Source: DATEOR01 sp963841425
GTDB taxonomy: Bacteria > Actinomycetota > Thermoleophilia > Gaiellales > Gaiellaceae
DNA length: 64,000 nt
NCBI GenBank assembly: GCA_963841425.1
Contig: CAWJCL010000004.1
Location: 69,178 to 133,177, forward strand
Direction: 5' to 3'
Part shown: positions 7,630-15,891 of the stretch, in pieces
How the letters are laid out: each line of letters begins with the position of its first letter
Position numbering within the stretch: the stretch's first letter is position 1
The notes under the pieces: generated by a model
The model's input: only the letters and a program-made list of their open reading frames with translations
Databases searched by the model: none
Told to the model about the DNA's origin: nothing
Position numbers and translations under genes: made by a program

Positions 7630-9417
7630 TTGGTGACGAGCGTTACCGGCCATCAGGAAAGGGTGACCGCGACGCGGCCACCTGGGGTCGCGCACCCTGC
7701 GAGGCTGGGTTTCAGCATGCGCTGGTGGCTCGCGCTCACGTTCGCCCTGATCGCGGCCGTGACCGCGGTCTTCGTCGCGTCGCTCCTCAACGTGCGCTCG
7801 CAGGCGGCGCTGCGCCAGCGGGCCGAGGAAACCGCCGCGGGCACCGCTCTCTGGGCGGCCGTCGCGATCGGCGACACGAGCGGGGATCCTCTGTTGCGCC
7901 GAGTCGAGCAGCTGGCGAAGGAGCGGCGTCTCGCCCTGTTCGTCTACGACGCGAACGGGACACTCGTCACCTCGGCGAGGTCGGTTGGGATCGGCTTCGT
8001 CACGGCGTCCCAGCGGGGCGAGGCCGCAGCCGACGCTCTCGATGGGCACAGGTTTGTCTCCACGCTTCCGGGTGAGCGGGCTACCGTCGTCGGACTTCCG
8101 CTTTCGAGCGGGGGTGCACTCGTGGCGTTCGTGCCCCATCCGGAGTACGGCGCGTCGCTCGGCGCCTTCCGCGCCGAGATCGTAAAAGCTGCGGTGCTTG
8201 CCGTCGGCGTGGGCGCTGCGATCGGCCTCGTCATCGCGCTCCTCATCGCCCGGCGGCTTCGACGCATTGCGGCGGCGGCGGCCGACATCGAAAGCGGACG
8301 GTTCGACCGTCCGCTCCGCGCCGGCTTCCAGGACGAGCTCGGCGAGCTCGCGGCCACCGTCGACCGAATGCGGAGCAGGCTACGGGCCTCGTTCGAGGAG
8401 CTCGAGGCCGAACGCGACCGTCTCGGCAAGCTCCTCGAGCGCCTCCACGACGGGGTCATCGCCGTCACGCGTGACCTGCGTGTCGCCTTCGCGAACGCCC
8501 CTGCCGCTCGCATGACCGGGATGTCCGACCTCCAAGAGGGCGACACGCTGCCCGAACCGTGGGACGGCTTCTCGTTCGCACACTTCGTGAGCGATCTCTT
8601 CGGGCGCGACGTGCTCGCGGAGGAAGAGCTGCGGACGCCGACCGGACGGACGTATCTCGTGACCGGAATCCCTGCGGACCCGGAGGCCGAGACGGTCGTC
8701 GTCGTCCTCTCCGACGTCTCGGAGCGCGAACGGCGGGAGAGGGCCGAGCGCGATTTCGTCACGAATGCTGCACATGAGCTGAGGACGCCGTTGCAGACGA
8801 TCATGGGCGCGGTCGAGGTGCTGCAGGGGGGAGCGAAGGAGAAGCCCGATCAGCGCGACCGCTTCCTCTCGCATGTCGAAAGGGAGTCGAGGCGCCTGGC
8901 CCGGCTCGTACGGGCCCTGCTCGTCCTCGCCCGGGCCCAGACCGAGACCGAGGCGCCCCTGCTCACGACGACAGCGGTGAAGCCTCTGCTCAGCGAGGTC
9001 GCTGCGGGTGTCCCACTTGCGCCGGCCGTCGAGATGGATGTCGACTGCGAAGAGGACCTGATCGTCTCCGCCGATCCGGACCTCCTCGAGCAGGCCGTGT
9101 TCAACCTCGCGAAGAACGCGGCCGAGCATACAACCGAGGGCCGCATTCATATCGGCGCCTGGAAGCAGGACGACGGCGGGGTCGTGATCGTGGTCGCAGA
9201 CACCGGGCCGGGCATTCCGCCGGAGATGCAGGACCGGATCTTCGACCGCTTCTCCCGCGGCTCGGCACGCGACGGCGAGGGATTCGGCCTCGGGCTTGCG
9301 ATCACCGAGCAGGCTGTGCATTCCCTCGGCGGCCGGCTCGGCCTCGTTTCGTCGCCCGGCCGGGGAACGCGAGCGACGATTACGATGCCGCGGTCAGCGA
9401 TCGAGGAGGCGGCGTGA
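7630..9417 (+). CDS. sensor histidine kinase with HAMP and PAS domains
   Basis: A 595-residue membrane kinase. Domains in order: transmembrane helix (about residues 31-52), extracytoplasmic sensor region (53-182), second helix (187-209), HAMP (about 210-262), PAS (about 270-365, HDGVIAVTRDLRVAFANAPA), HisKA with phospho-acceptor His382 (NAAHELRTPL) and HATPase_c (NLAKNAAEHT, DTGPGIPPEMQDRIFDRFSR, GFGLGLAI). The TTG at 7630 is the earliest start; ATG 7717 (MRWWLALTF) just before the first helix is also plausible. Its stop overlaps the next start by 4 nt, so kinase and regulator are co-translated. The architecture resembles PhoR/SenX3-type kinases, but the signal is unknown. Confidence 0.9.
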   Translation: MVTSVTGHQERVTATRPPGVAHPARLGFSMRWWLALTFALIAAVTAVFVASLLNVRSQAALRQRAEETAAGTALWAAVAIGDTSGDPLLRRVEQLAKERRLALFVYDANGTLVTSARSVGIGFVTASQRGEAAADALDGHRFVSTLPGERATVVGLPLSSGGALVAFVPHPEYGASLGAFRAEIVKAAVLAVGVGAAIGLVIALLIARRLRRIAAAAADIESGRFDRPLRAGFQDELGELAATVDRMRSRLRASFEELEAERDRLGKLLERLHDGVIAVTRDLRVAFANAPAARMTGMSDLQEGDTLPEPWDGFSFAHFVSDLFGRDVLAEEELRTPTGRTYLVTGIPADPEAETVVVVLSDVSERERRERAERDFVTNAAHELRTPLQTIMGAVEVLQGGAKEKPDQRDRFLSHVERESRRLARLVRALLVLARAQTETEAPLLTTTAVKPLLSEVAAGVPLAPAVEMDVDCEEDLIVSADPDLLEQAVFNLAKNAAEHTTEGRIHIGAWKQDDGGVVIVVADTGPGIPPEMQDRIFDRFSRGSARDGEGFGLGLAITEQAVHSLGGRLGLVSSPGRGTRATITMPRSAIEEAA

Positions 9418-10103
9418 GTCAGCGCGTGCTCGTCATCGACGACGATCCCGGCATTCTCGACGTCGTGACTGCAGCCCTCGAGGCCGAGGGGTTCGCCGTC
9501 GATCCGGCGACGGACGCCGAGTCCGGCCTCGCCGAGGCGCGACGCCGGGACTACGACGTCGTGGTCCTCGATCTCATGCTGCCCGACCGACCCGGCACGG
9601 AAGTGTGTCGCGATCTCCGAGCCGAGAGCAGTGTCCCGATCGTGATGCTGACCGCCAAGGACGCCGAGCTCGACCGCGTCGTCGGACTCGAGCTGGGTGC
9701 GGACGATTACGTGACGAAGCCGTTCTCGCTCGCCGAGCTCGTGAGCCGCATCCGGGCTCTCATCCGGCGCCGAGAGCTCGACGAGTCAGAGCGCGAGGCG
9801 CCAGTCCGACGCATCGGGGGCATCACGGTCGACCTCGGGAGACACGAGGTGGCCGTCGACGGGGAGCCGGTGCAGCTGACCCGTTCGGAGTTTCGCCTGC
9901 TCGCGCTGCTCTCGGAGGAGCCCGGGCGGCTCCGGAGCCGGAGAGAGCTCATGCAGCATCTCTGGCAGAGCGACCACGTCGGGGACGAGCACGCCTGCGA
10001 CGTGCACGTGTCGAACCTCCGCCGCAAGATCGAGCGCGATCCCGCTCGGCCCGAGCGCCTCGTAACCGTTCGCGGATTCGGCTACAAGCTCGAGCCCTCG
10101 TAA
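9414..10103 (+). CDS. OmpR-family response regulator
   Basis: A 229-residue regulator. The receiver domain (about residues 1-118) has the acidic pair D10-D11, phospho-acceptor Asp53 (VVVLDLMLPD) and the conserved lysine in VTKPFSLAEL. The winged-helix effector domain (about 130-228) includes LTRSEFRLLALL and the recognition region CDVHVSNLRRKIE. The GTG start overlaps the kinase stop (GTGA), which marks the pair as one two-component system. Its targets are not evident; it may bind its own upstream region. Confidence 0.95.
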   Translation: MSQRVLVIDDDPGILDVVTAALEAEGFAVDPATDAESGLAEARRRDYDVVVLDLMLPDRPGTEVCRDLRAESSVPIVMLTAKDAELDRVVGLELGADDYVTKPFSLAELVSRIRALIRRRELDESEREAPVRRIGGITVDLGRHEVAVDGEPVQLTRSEFRLLALLSEEPGRLRSRRELMQHLWQSDHVGDEHACDVHVSNLRRKIERDPARPERLVTVRGFGYKLEPS

Positions 10104-10170
10104 GGAAAGGCTGAACGTCGGCTGATGCCGTCCAGAGGTTGCGGCAGGCGATCCGGGTAGAACGGTTCAC

Positions 10171-10452
10171 ATGGATGGAACTGCGAGCACGGCGGCACCG
10201 GAACGCTGTGAAGGCTTCCATGTCCTCGCCGACGACGGCCTCGTCGGCGAAGTCGAGCGGGCGCTCGTTCCGGAGAAGGGAATTGACCCCGACTACCTCG
10301 TCGTGCGCGTTCCACGGCTCGTCGGAGCGCGACGGCCGGTGGTGTCGACGGAGCTCGTCGACGAGTCCGACCCTGCTCGACGCGTCATCTGGGTCCGAGG
10401 CTCGCGCGCCGAGATCGCGGCGCTCCCCGAGCATCTGCCTCTCGAGCTCTAG
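10171..10452 (+). CDS. small conserved protein, PRC-barrel-like
   Basis: A 93-residue soluble protein without signal peptide. The segment FHVLADDGLVGEVERALVPE looks like the start of a PRC-barrel-type beta domain, where proteins often carry a D-x-x-G-x-x-G turn, but the match is weak. It is 67 bases downstream of the response regulator and in the same direction, so it may be co-transcribed. A TAGAAC hexamer lies 7 nt upstream of the ATG. Function unknown. Confidence 0.6.
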   Translation: MDGTASTAAPERCEGFHVLADDGLVGEVERALVPEKGIDPDYLVVRVPRLVGARRPVVSTELVDESDPARRVIWVRGSRAEIAALPEHLPLEL

Positions 10453-10497
10453 CGGCGCAGGATGCTGGGCCGTGAACGGCCGTCGGCGCTCTGGCGT

Positions 10498-11385
10498 CTA
10501 CGAATTCAGGGCGCGTGGCGCGTGCCCGTTGCTGCTGAGCCGCGGTGTGACGTCGAGCACGCTCTTCGCGGGCGGCGGCTGGATCTTCGCCTTGACTCCG
10601 AAGTCGTAGTACTCCTCGCTGAGCTCCATCTTCACGTGCTCGTTCTTCGATGGGTTGTACTCGAGCACGATCGCGAGCTTGCGGACGACTCCGTCCTGAC
10701 CGACCCAGAGATCCACGGGATACGTCTTGATCCCCAGCCTGTGGAGGTAGCGCCTCATCGGCTCACGCTGATCGGGGGGCGCCTGCTGGATGATCGTCTC
10801 CGCCTTGACGATCGTCGCGTAGTGCGTGGCGACTTCGCGCCGAACGAGATCGGAGCCGACCCTTCTCACGCCGATGGCCGACTTGAGGTACGCGAGCATC
10901 TGGCCCGGATCGCTCTGTTTCGTCTCCTTCAGGCGGTCGAGGTCCAGGCCATAGGCCTTACCCATCTCGACGATGTCCGCCTTGAGCCACGTCTTTCCGC
11001 GCGGCATGAGCTGGTCGAGAAACGGAAACCGCATGTAGAGCACGATGCCCTTGCGTCCGTCGACGATCAGGTTGGCGCTCACGGGGCGGCCGAACTGCTG
11101 CTTGATGGCTTCCTGAACCGGGCCCGGGAATTTGTAGACGGCGGTCATCTCCGAGGAGCCCGTGCGCCAATCGGCGATCCCGTGTCCGTTGAACTCGAAC
11201 CGCTGCGCGTGGTCGTGATTGAAGGTGACCGTCCCCTCGAACGAGACGCGGGCAGTCCCGACCGCCTCTGTCGCGGTGGCGGCGTTTGCGACGGTGTCGA
11301 GGGAGATGACCTCCCGGCTGCTGCAGCCGGCGGCAAGCATGGCAGCTGCGCAGAGCGCGACTCCGGCGGCCCCGATCACTCTCAT
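10498..11385 (-). CDS. LppX/LprG-like lipoprotein
   Basis: A 295-residue predicted lipoprotein. ATG 11385 gives the signal peptide MRVIGAAGVALCAAAMLAAG with lipobox LAAGC and Cys21. The mature part alternates short beta strands (GTARVSFEGTVTFNH, RFEFNGHGIADWRTGS, NLIVDGRKGIVLYMRF) as in the LppX/LprAFG lipid-carrier fold of actinobacteria, and ends with an EYNPSKNEHVKMELSEEYYD-like strand-rich region. Members of that fold bind or move lipids under the outer leaflet; here this is inference from pattern and length. The start has no clear Shine-Dalgarno sequence. Confidence 0.78.
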   Translation of the reverse strand: MRVIGAAGVALCAAAMLAAGCSSREVISLDTVANAATATEAVGTARVSFEGTVTFNHDHAQRFEFNGHGIADWRTGSSEMTAVYKFPGPVQEAIKQQFGRPVSANLIVDGRKGIVLYMRFPFLDQLMPRGKTWLKADIVEMGKAYGLDLDRLKETKQSDPGQMLAYLKSAIGVRRVGSDLVRREVATHYATIVKAETIIQQAPPDQREPMRRYLHRLGIKTYPVDLWVGQDGVVRKLAIVLEYNPSKNEHVKMELSEEYYDFGVKAKIQPPPAKSVLDVTPRLSSNGHAPRALNS

Positions 11386-11431
11386 GGCGTGACTATCGGC
11401 AGGGCGTCTCGGAGTGAGACACCCTTTCGGA

Positions 11432-11737
11432 CTAACGTGGCTCATGGGGCGGCGGCTCGCGGATTGTCCAGACCGTCGTCAGGTCGGGGTCCACGACCTC
11501 CTCGCCGGTCGAGCGAAGCAGGTAGACGCCTGGCTTGGCATCGCGGAACGAATCCGGATCCGGAGGCAAGGTCAGCACCTCGCCGTCGGAGAGCAGGACT
11601 CTGATTCCGAGGTCGGGGTCGACGAGGGCGATCCGGCCGTGGCACTCGCCCTCCTCGAGCAGGTCGCCGTCGGCGGAGATCCGCGTGATCCCGATCAGAA
11701 CGTACTGGCCGAGGAGAGAGTACGGGTCGCGTTCCAC
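11432..11737 (-). CDS. conserved hypothetical protein
   Basis: A 101-residue protein of unknown function. GTG 11737 (VERDPYSLLGQYVLIG) is chosen because codon use turns non-coding upstream of it. The product is beta-rich (YVLIGITRISADGDLLEEG, GRIALVDPDLGIRVLLSDGE) and ends with the proline-rich tail REPPPHEPR. It has no signal peptide or membrane segment. It lies head to head with the MerB-like gene, with 38 bases between starts, and upstream of the lipoprotein gene on the same strand, with which it may be co-transcribed. Confidence 0.6.
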   Translation of the reverse strand: MERDPYSLLGQYVLIGITRISADGDLLEEGECHGRIALVDPDLGIRVLLSDGEVLTLPPDPDSFRDAKPGVYLLRSTGEEVVDPDLTTVWTIREPPPHEPR

Positions 11738-11775
11738 GCACAGGGAATCGGCAGGGGAGCGGAGATACTCCAGCC

Positions 11776-12435
11776 GTGGACGAGCGAGACATCGGGCTCC
11801 GCAACGCGACGTACGGGCTCTTCGTCGAGCTCGGCCGCGCGCCGACGCTCGCGGAGACCGCCGAGGCCGTCGGAGGCGCGCTTTCCGACGTGGAGGAGGG
11901 CTGGCGGCGGCTCCACGAGGCGCACGCGCTCGTCCTCGACCTTCCGCGCGCGGAGATCCGCATGGCAAATCCGTTCTCGGCCGTCCTGACTCCGCATCGG
12001 GTGCAGGCCGCGGGCCGCGACTGGTACGCGAACTGCGCCTGGGATGCCTTCGGGATCTGCGTCGCGCTCGAGGCCGACGGCCTCATCGAGACGTCATGTC
12101 CCGACTGCGGGGAGGAGATCCGCATCCAGGTCCGCGGGAACCGGCCAGACGACGAGAGCCTCCTCTTTCACTGCCTCGTCCCCGCCGCGCACTGGTGGGA
12201 CGACATCGCCTTCACCTGAAGCGCGATGAACCTCTTCCGGTCGGAGGAGCACATCGAGCGCTGGCTCGACGGCCGCGAGCGGGGCGAAACGATCCCGGTG
12301 GTGAAGCTCGCCGAGCTCGCGGAGGAATGGTGGGGCGACCGTCTCGCGCCCGATTGGCGCCCGCACACGTTCGCGCAGAACCAGGCCATCCTGGACCGGC
12401 TCGGGCTCACCGGGGACTTCTGGCAGCTCGGTTGA
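11776..12435 (+). CDS. MerB-like organomercurial lyase with in-frame TGA, candidate selenoprotein
   Basis: One frame of 219 codons with a single TGA at 12217-12219 (codon 148). Upstream it encodes a winged-helix-like N-terminus (GRAPTLAETAEAVGGALSDV) and WYANCAWD with Cys87 and Asp90, matching the C-x-x-D of MerB (Cys96/Asp99 in the R831 enzyme, recalled). MerB's other catalytic residue, Cys159, lies in SFCCHVHFF; here the aligned segment reads IAFT, TGA, SAMNLFRSEEH, so TGA falls on that position. After it the frame stays open and protein-like (ERWLDGRERGE, GLTGDFWQLG) to TGA 12433. Inserting selenocysteine would give a Cys/Asp/Sec mercury-binding site. The second half has no ribosome site of its own. 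Alternatives: nonsense mutation or base error. GTG start; GATACT lies 6 nt upstream. Confidence 0.75.
12232..12249 (+). promoter_or_regulatory. candidate bacterial SECIS hairpin
   Basis: CTCUUCC-like bases 12232-12238 pair with GGAGGAG 12243-12249 (seven pairs, one U-G wobble) and leave the apical loop GGUC at 12239-12242. The loop begins 19 nt after the in-frame TGA. The fdhF SECIS of E. coli, as I recall it, has a GGUC loop beginning 18 nt after its UGA, so both sequence and distance fit SelB recognition. The U at 12235, in the wobble pair, sits near where fdhF has its bulged U. Confidence 0.55.
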
Positions 12436-12469
12436 ACTTCCGCGCTCCTTCGACGTCTGAAGGGTCAAA

Positions 12470-13390
12470 GTGGAATCGGACACGATCAGCCGAATCCTGT
12501 TCGCCAACGACAGGCTTCTCTTGGGTGAGTTCTGGTGCCCGCCACACAGCGAGCGGTGGCACAGCCTCAACAGCGTCTCGGCCGAGCCGCACGTGATCTT
12601 CCCGCGAACCCCGGTCACGATCCGACAACTGGGGCGCGAGCCCGCCATCTGCGACCGTAACCAGATCGTGTTCTACAACCCGGGGCAGCGCTTCTTCCGC
12701 TCGCTCAGGAGCAGGACCGGAGACCATTGCTACTACGTCGAGCTTTCCCCGGCGCTGATGCGTCGCCTCGCCGGCGGAATGACGAGCTTTCAGTTTGCAG
12801 CCGGGCCCATTGACGCCTCCGTGGTGCTCCTCCAGCGGCTCGCGGTCAGGCACCTCAAGGAGCCCGACCCGGATCTGGAGCTCGTCGAACAGGCGCTGAC
12901 TCTAGCGCTCGAGGCAGCGATCGAGCGTGGGCGTAGCTTCCACGTCCTGCGGGCGGAGCAGCGCGAGCCCGCGCGGGCGGCGCAGCGCGAGATCGTGGAT
13001 CACACGCGACAGATTCTCGATGCGCGCTTCCGGGAGCGCCTCACGATGACCGAGGTCGCGATTTCTCTCGATGTCTCGCGATTCCAGCTGAGCCGCTTCT
13101 TCCGCTCGCACACAGGATTCTCTCTCCTCGGGTATCGAAATCAGCTGCGGGTTCGCGCGGCACTCGATCGGCTGCCCGACCCGGGCATCCGACTCTCCGC
13201 TCTCGCCGAGGAGCTGGGCTTCTCGAACCCGAGTCACCTCACGGCCGCCTTTCGGGAGACCTTCGGCCTGCTGCCCTCCGACCTCCGCGGGCGAATCGAC
13301 CTGCAGACGCTGAGCGCCGCTATCGACCGGCATGCGACTACTACAAACGTGCGTCTTTCCGCGGCCGTCGGCGCCGGTAGTCCGCTCTAG
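12470..13390 (+). CDS. AraC-family transcriptional regulator
   Basis: A 306-residue regulator. The N-terminal half (about residues 1-150) is a sensor region of AraC type (WHSLNSVSAEPHVIFPRTPV, IVFYNPGQRFFRSL). The C-terminal AraC/XylS domain (about 165-275) has two helix-turn-helix units: LTMTEVAISLDVSRFQLSRF followed by FFRSHTGFSLLGYRNQLRVR, and RLSALAEELGFSNPSHLTAA followed by FRETFGLLPSDLR. GTG 12470 is preceded by GAAGGG. It starts 34 bases after the MerB-like gene and may be co-transcribed with it and control it; that link is inference from position only. Confidence 0.9.
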   Translation: MESDTISRILFANDRLLLGEFWCPPHSERWHSLNSVSAEPHVIFPRTPVTIRQLGREPAICDRNQIVFYNPGQRFFRSLRSRTGDHCYYVELSPALMRRLAGGMTSFQFAAGPIDASVVLLQRLAVRHLKEPDPDLELVEQALTLALEAAIERGRSFHVLRAEQREPARAAQREIVDHTRQILDARFRERLTMTEVAISLDVSRFQLSRFFRSHTGFSLLGYRNQLRVRAALDRLPDPGIRLSALAEELGFSNPSHLTAAFRETFGLLPSDLRGRIDLQTLSAAIDRHATTTNVRLSAAVGAGSPL

Positions 13391-13495
13391 AACCGCTTTC
13401 GTCGGGTCGCTCCTGGGTGCACTGACGTAGTACCGCTGCCAATCACGGCGCCGCCGGCCGGCGTCACACCAGTCCGACCACACAAGGAGGCTGGC

Positions 13496-15157
13496 GTGAA
13501 ACCGACATTTGCACTGCGCTCTCTCTTGGCGCTCCTAGCCCTTGCGGTGCTCATGGCCGCGGGCTGCGGCGGTGAAAGCGGAGGAAGGAGCGGAGCCCCG
13601 TCCACTAGCGGCTCGACCGGGGCTGTGGCAGGGGAGCAGACGCTCACCATCGGGTGGGGCGCCGAGCCGCCGTCGCTCGACCCGGGCCTCGCGACGGACG
13701 TGACGTCGTCGAACATCCTCCTCAACATCATGGATCCGCTCGTGAAGCTCGGCGCCGACCTCGAGCCTGTGCCGAGCCTCGCGGAGAGCTGGGACGTAAG
13801 CGAGGACGGCAAGACGGTCACGTTCCACCTGCGCCCTGACGGAAGGTGGACGAACGGCGATCCCGTTACGGCGGAGGATTTCGAGTGGTCGTGGAAGCGG
13901 ACGATCTCGCCGGAGCTCGCCGCGGACTACGCGTACCAGTTCTACGGCATCGTCGGCGCCGCCGACTACAACGGCTGCCAGAAGAACTGCGATTCGCTCG
14001 CCGACAAGGTCGGGGTCAAGGCCCTCGACGACACGACGCTCGAGGTGCATCTCACTTCGGCGCAGCCGTGGTTCGTCCAGCAGGTGAGCCACCACTCCTT
14101 CCTCGCCGTGCATCGCGCGACCGTGGAGCAGTTCGGCGACCGCTGGACCGAACCGGCCAACATCGTCACGGACGGGCCCTTCAAGCTGGACTCGTGGGAG
14201 CACGACTCGTCGATCGACCTCGTGAAATGGGACGACTGGCGCGACGCCGCCGACGTCGCCCTCACGCGGGTGAACGGGAAGATCATCGTCGACGGGACGA
14301 CCAAGGTCCAGGCGTTCGAGGCCGGCGAGGTCGACGCGCTCGACGCGGGCGGCCTGCCGCCCGACGAGATTGCGAGGTTGAAGGAAACGCCCGAGTACGA
14401 GGCCTATCCCGCCCTCGGCACCTACTTCTACGGCTTCAACCTCGAGAATCTGCCCGACGTGCACGAGCGGCGAGCTCTCTCCCTCGCCATCGACCGCCGG
14501 ACGATCGTGGACCAAATCGCACAGGCCGACCAGGTCCCGGCGACCGGCTTCTCCCCCGACGGTCTCCCGGGCTTCGACGTCTTCAACCCGAACTCGCCGT
14601 GGACGCCGGCGAGCGGTGACATCGACGCGGCCAAGAACGAGCTCTCAGAGGCTCAGAGCCCAAAGACGGCCGTGAACCTCTTCTACAACGACTCACCGGG
14701 TCACAAGGAGATCGCGACGGCGGTGCAGGCGAACTGGGGCGAGCTCGGGGTCACGACGACCCTGAAGCAGCAGGAATGGGCGCAGTTCCTCGAGTTCCTC
14801 GGCCCGCCGCCCAACCCAGCGGTCGACGTCTACCGAAGCGGCTGGATCGGCGACTACGTCGACGCGATCAACTTCCTCGAGCTCTGGACCTGCAAGTCCG
14901 GGAACAACTCGTCCAACTACTGCGACAAGGACTACGACGCGCTCGTCGAGCAGGCCCGCTCGACGCAGGACGACGCGGCGCGCTTCGAGATCTACGCGCA
15001 GCTCGAGGACAAGCTCCTAGGCGAAGACGGCGCTCTGCCGGTCACGCCCATCTACTGGTACACGTACCCGAACCTCGAGAAGCTCTCTATCAAGGACAGC
15101 TTCACGGTGAATCTGCTGAGTCAGATCGACCTCACCCAGGTGGTCGTCAAGGAGTAA
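13496..15157 (+). CDS. ABC transporter substrate-binding lipoprotein, peptide/SBP_bac_5 family
   Basis: A 553-residue binding lipoprotein of the OppA/DppA family. GTG 13496 follows AAGGAGG. The signal peptide ends in LMAAGC with lipid-carrying Cys24, then a Gly/Ser linker. Family hallmarks: LTIGWGAEPPSLDPGLATD at the N-terminus, LAESWDVSEDGKTVTFHLRP, WTNGDPVTAEDFEWSWKRT, and the late YRSGWIGDYVDAINFLELW. It captures oligopeptides or similar solutes outside the membrane for an ABC importer. No permease or ATPase genes are adjacent, so it must use a transporter encoded elsewhere. A strong hairpin follows. Confidence 0.93.
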   Translation: MKPTFALRSLLALLALAVLMAAGCGGESGGRSGAPSTSGSTGAVAGEQTLTIGWGAEPPSLDPGLATDVTSSNILLNIMDPLVKLGADLEPVPSLAESWDVSEDGKTVTFHLRPDGRWTNGDPVTAEDFEWSWKRTISPELAADYAYQFYGIVGAADYNGCQKNCDSLADKVGVKALDDTTLEVHLTSAQPWFVQQVSHHSFLAVHRATVEQFGDRWTEPANIVTDGPFKLDSWEHDSSIDLVKWDDWRDAADVALTRVNGKIIVDGTTKVQAFEAGEVDALDAGGLPPDEIARLKETPEYEAYPALGTYFYGFNLENLPDVHERRALSLAIDRRTIVDQIAQADQVPATGFSPDGLPGFDVFNPNSPWTPASGDIDAAKNELSEAQSPKTAVNLFYNDSPGHKEIATAVQANWGELGVTTTLKQQEWAQFLEFLGPPPNPAVDVYRSGWIGDYVDAINFLELWTCKSGNNSSNYCDKDYDALVEQARSTQDDAARFEIYAQLEDKLLGEDGALPVTPIYWYTYPNLEKLSIKDSFTVNLLSQIDLTQVVVKE

Positions 15158-15177
15158 GCGACCACCGTCTGTCACAT

Positions 15178-15218
15178 CCGGGCGAGGCGCTGGTGTCGTC
15201 AGCACTCGCCTCGCCCGG
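15178..15218 (+). terminator. terminator hairpin after the binding-protein gene
   Basis: CCGGGCGAGGCG (15178-15189) and CGCCTCGCCCGG (15207-15218) form a perfect 12-bp stem with a 17-nt loop, 20 nt after the stop. CCCTCCTTT follows. It could serve both the plus gene and, in reverse, the minus-strand FAH gene ending at 15253. Confidence 0.75.
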
Positions 15219-15252
15219 CCCTCCTTTGCCCGCGAAGCACTCAGCCGCGCGG

Positions 15253-15891
15253 CTAGGCTGTGACGGGATTCCGAAGAGTCCCGATCCCTTCGATCTCGAT
15301 CTCCACGACGTCGCCGTCTCGAAGCGCGACGGGCGGAGTGCGATGCACGCCGACCCCGGCCGGGGTTCCGGTGAGGATGAGGTCGCCCGGCTCGAGCGTG
15401 AAGACCGCCGATGCGTGCGCGACGAGTCGGGGGACGGCGAAGATGAGCTCGGAGGTCGAGGAGTCCTGTAGGGCCTCGCCGTTCAGGCGCTGCACGATTC
15501 GCAGCCCGGACCCGTCCCCGAGCTCGGAGACCGGCACGATGCCCGGAAGCAGCGGGCAGAACGTGTCGAAGCCCTTGGCCCGTAGCCACTGGCCGTCGCC
15601 TTTCTGCAGGTCGCGCGCCGTGACGTCGTTGGCGACGGTGTAACCCGCGACGAGCTCGAGCGCGTCGGCCTCGGACACCCGCCGCCCTTCGGCGCCGATC
15701 ACCACTGCAAGCTCGGCCTCGGCGTCCACGTGCGCGCTCTCCGGAGGAAGCACGATCGCCTCGTCCGGGCCGATGAGTGCGCTCGCGAACTTGCCGAAGA
15801 GGAGCGGCTCCGTTGGAAGCTCGGCGCCCTGCTCGAGCGCATGGTCGTGGTAGTTGAGCCCGACGCAGATGATCTTCGGGGAAGCGGCCAT
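15253..15891 (-). CDS. fumarylacetoacetate hydrolase family protein
   Basis: A 212-residue FAH-superfamily enzyme. ATG 15891 overlaps the upstream stop by one base (TGATG), giving MAASPKIICVGLNYHDHALE, a typical N-terminus. Metal-binding carboxylates appear in DAEAELAVVIGAEGR (E-x-E) and NDVTARDLQ, and the conserved end reads LTGTPAGVG and GDVVEIEIEGIGTLRN. Such proteins hydrolyse or decarboxylate beta-keto acids (acylpyruvases, 2-oxo-hept-3-ene-dioate hydratases, oxaloacetate decarboxylases); the exact substrate cannot be told. It is the last gene of the three-gene minus operon beginning at 19040. Confidence 0.9.
   Translation of the reverse strand: MAASPKIICVGLNYHDHALEQGAELPTEPLLFGKFASALIGPDEAIVLPPESAHVDAEAELAVVIGAEGRRVSEADALELVAGYTVANDVTARDLQKGDGQWLRAKGFDTFCPLLPGIVPVSELGDGSGLRIVQRLNGEALQDSSTSELIFAVPRLVAHASAVFTLEPGDLILTGTPAGVGVHRTPPVALRDGDVVEIEIEGIGTLRNPVTA

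Noticed and set aside
12226..12435. The second half of the MerB-like frame read as a separate 69-residue gene starting at ATG 12226.
   Set aside because: It is in phase with the first half, has no ribosome site, begins seven bases after the TGA and continues the family's C-terminal part; read-through or a broken gene fits better than two genes.
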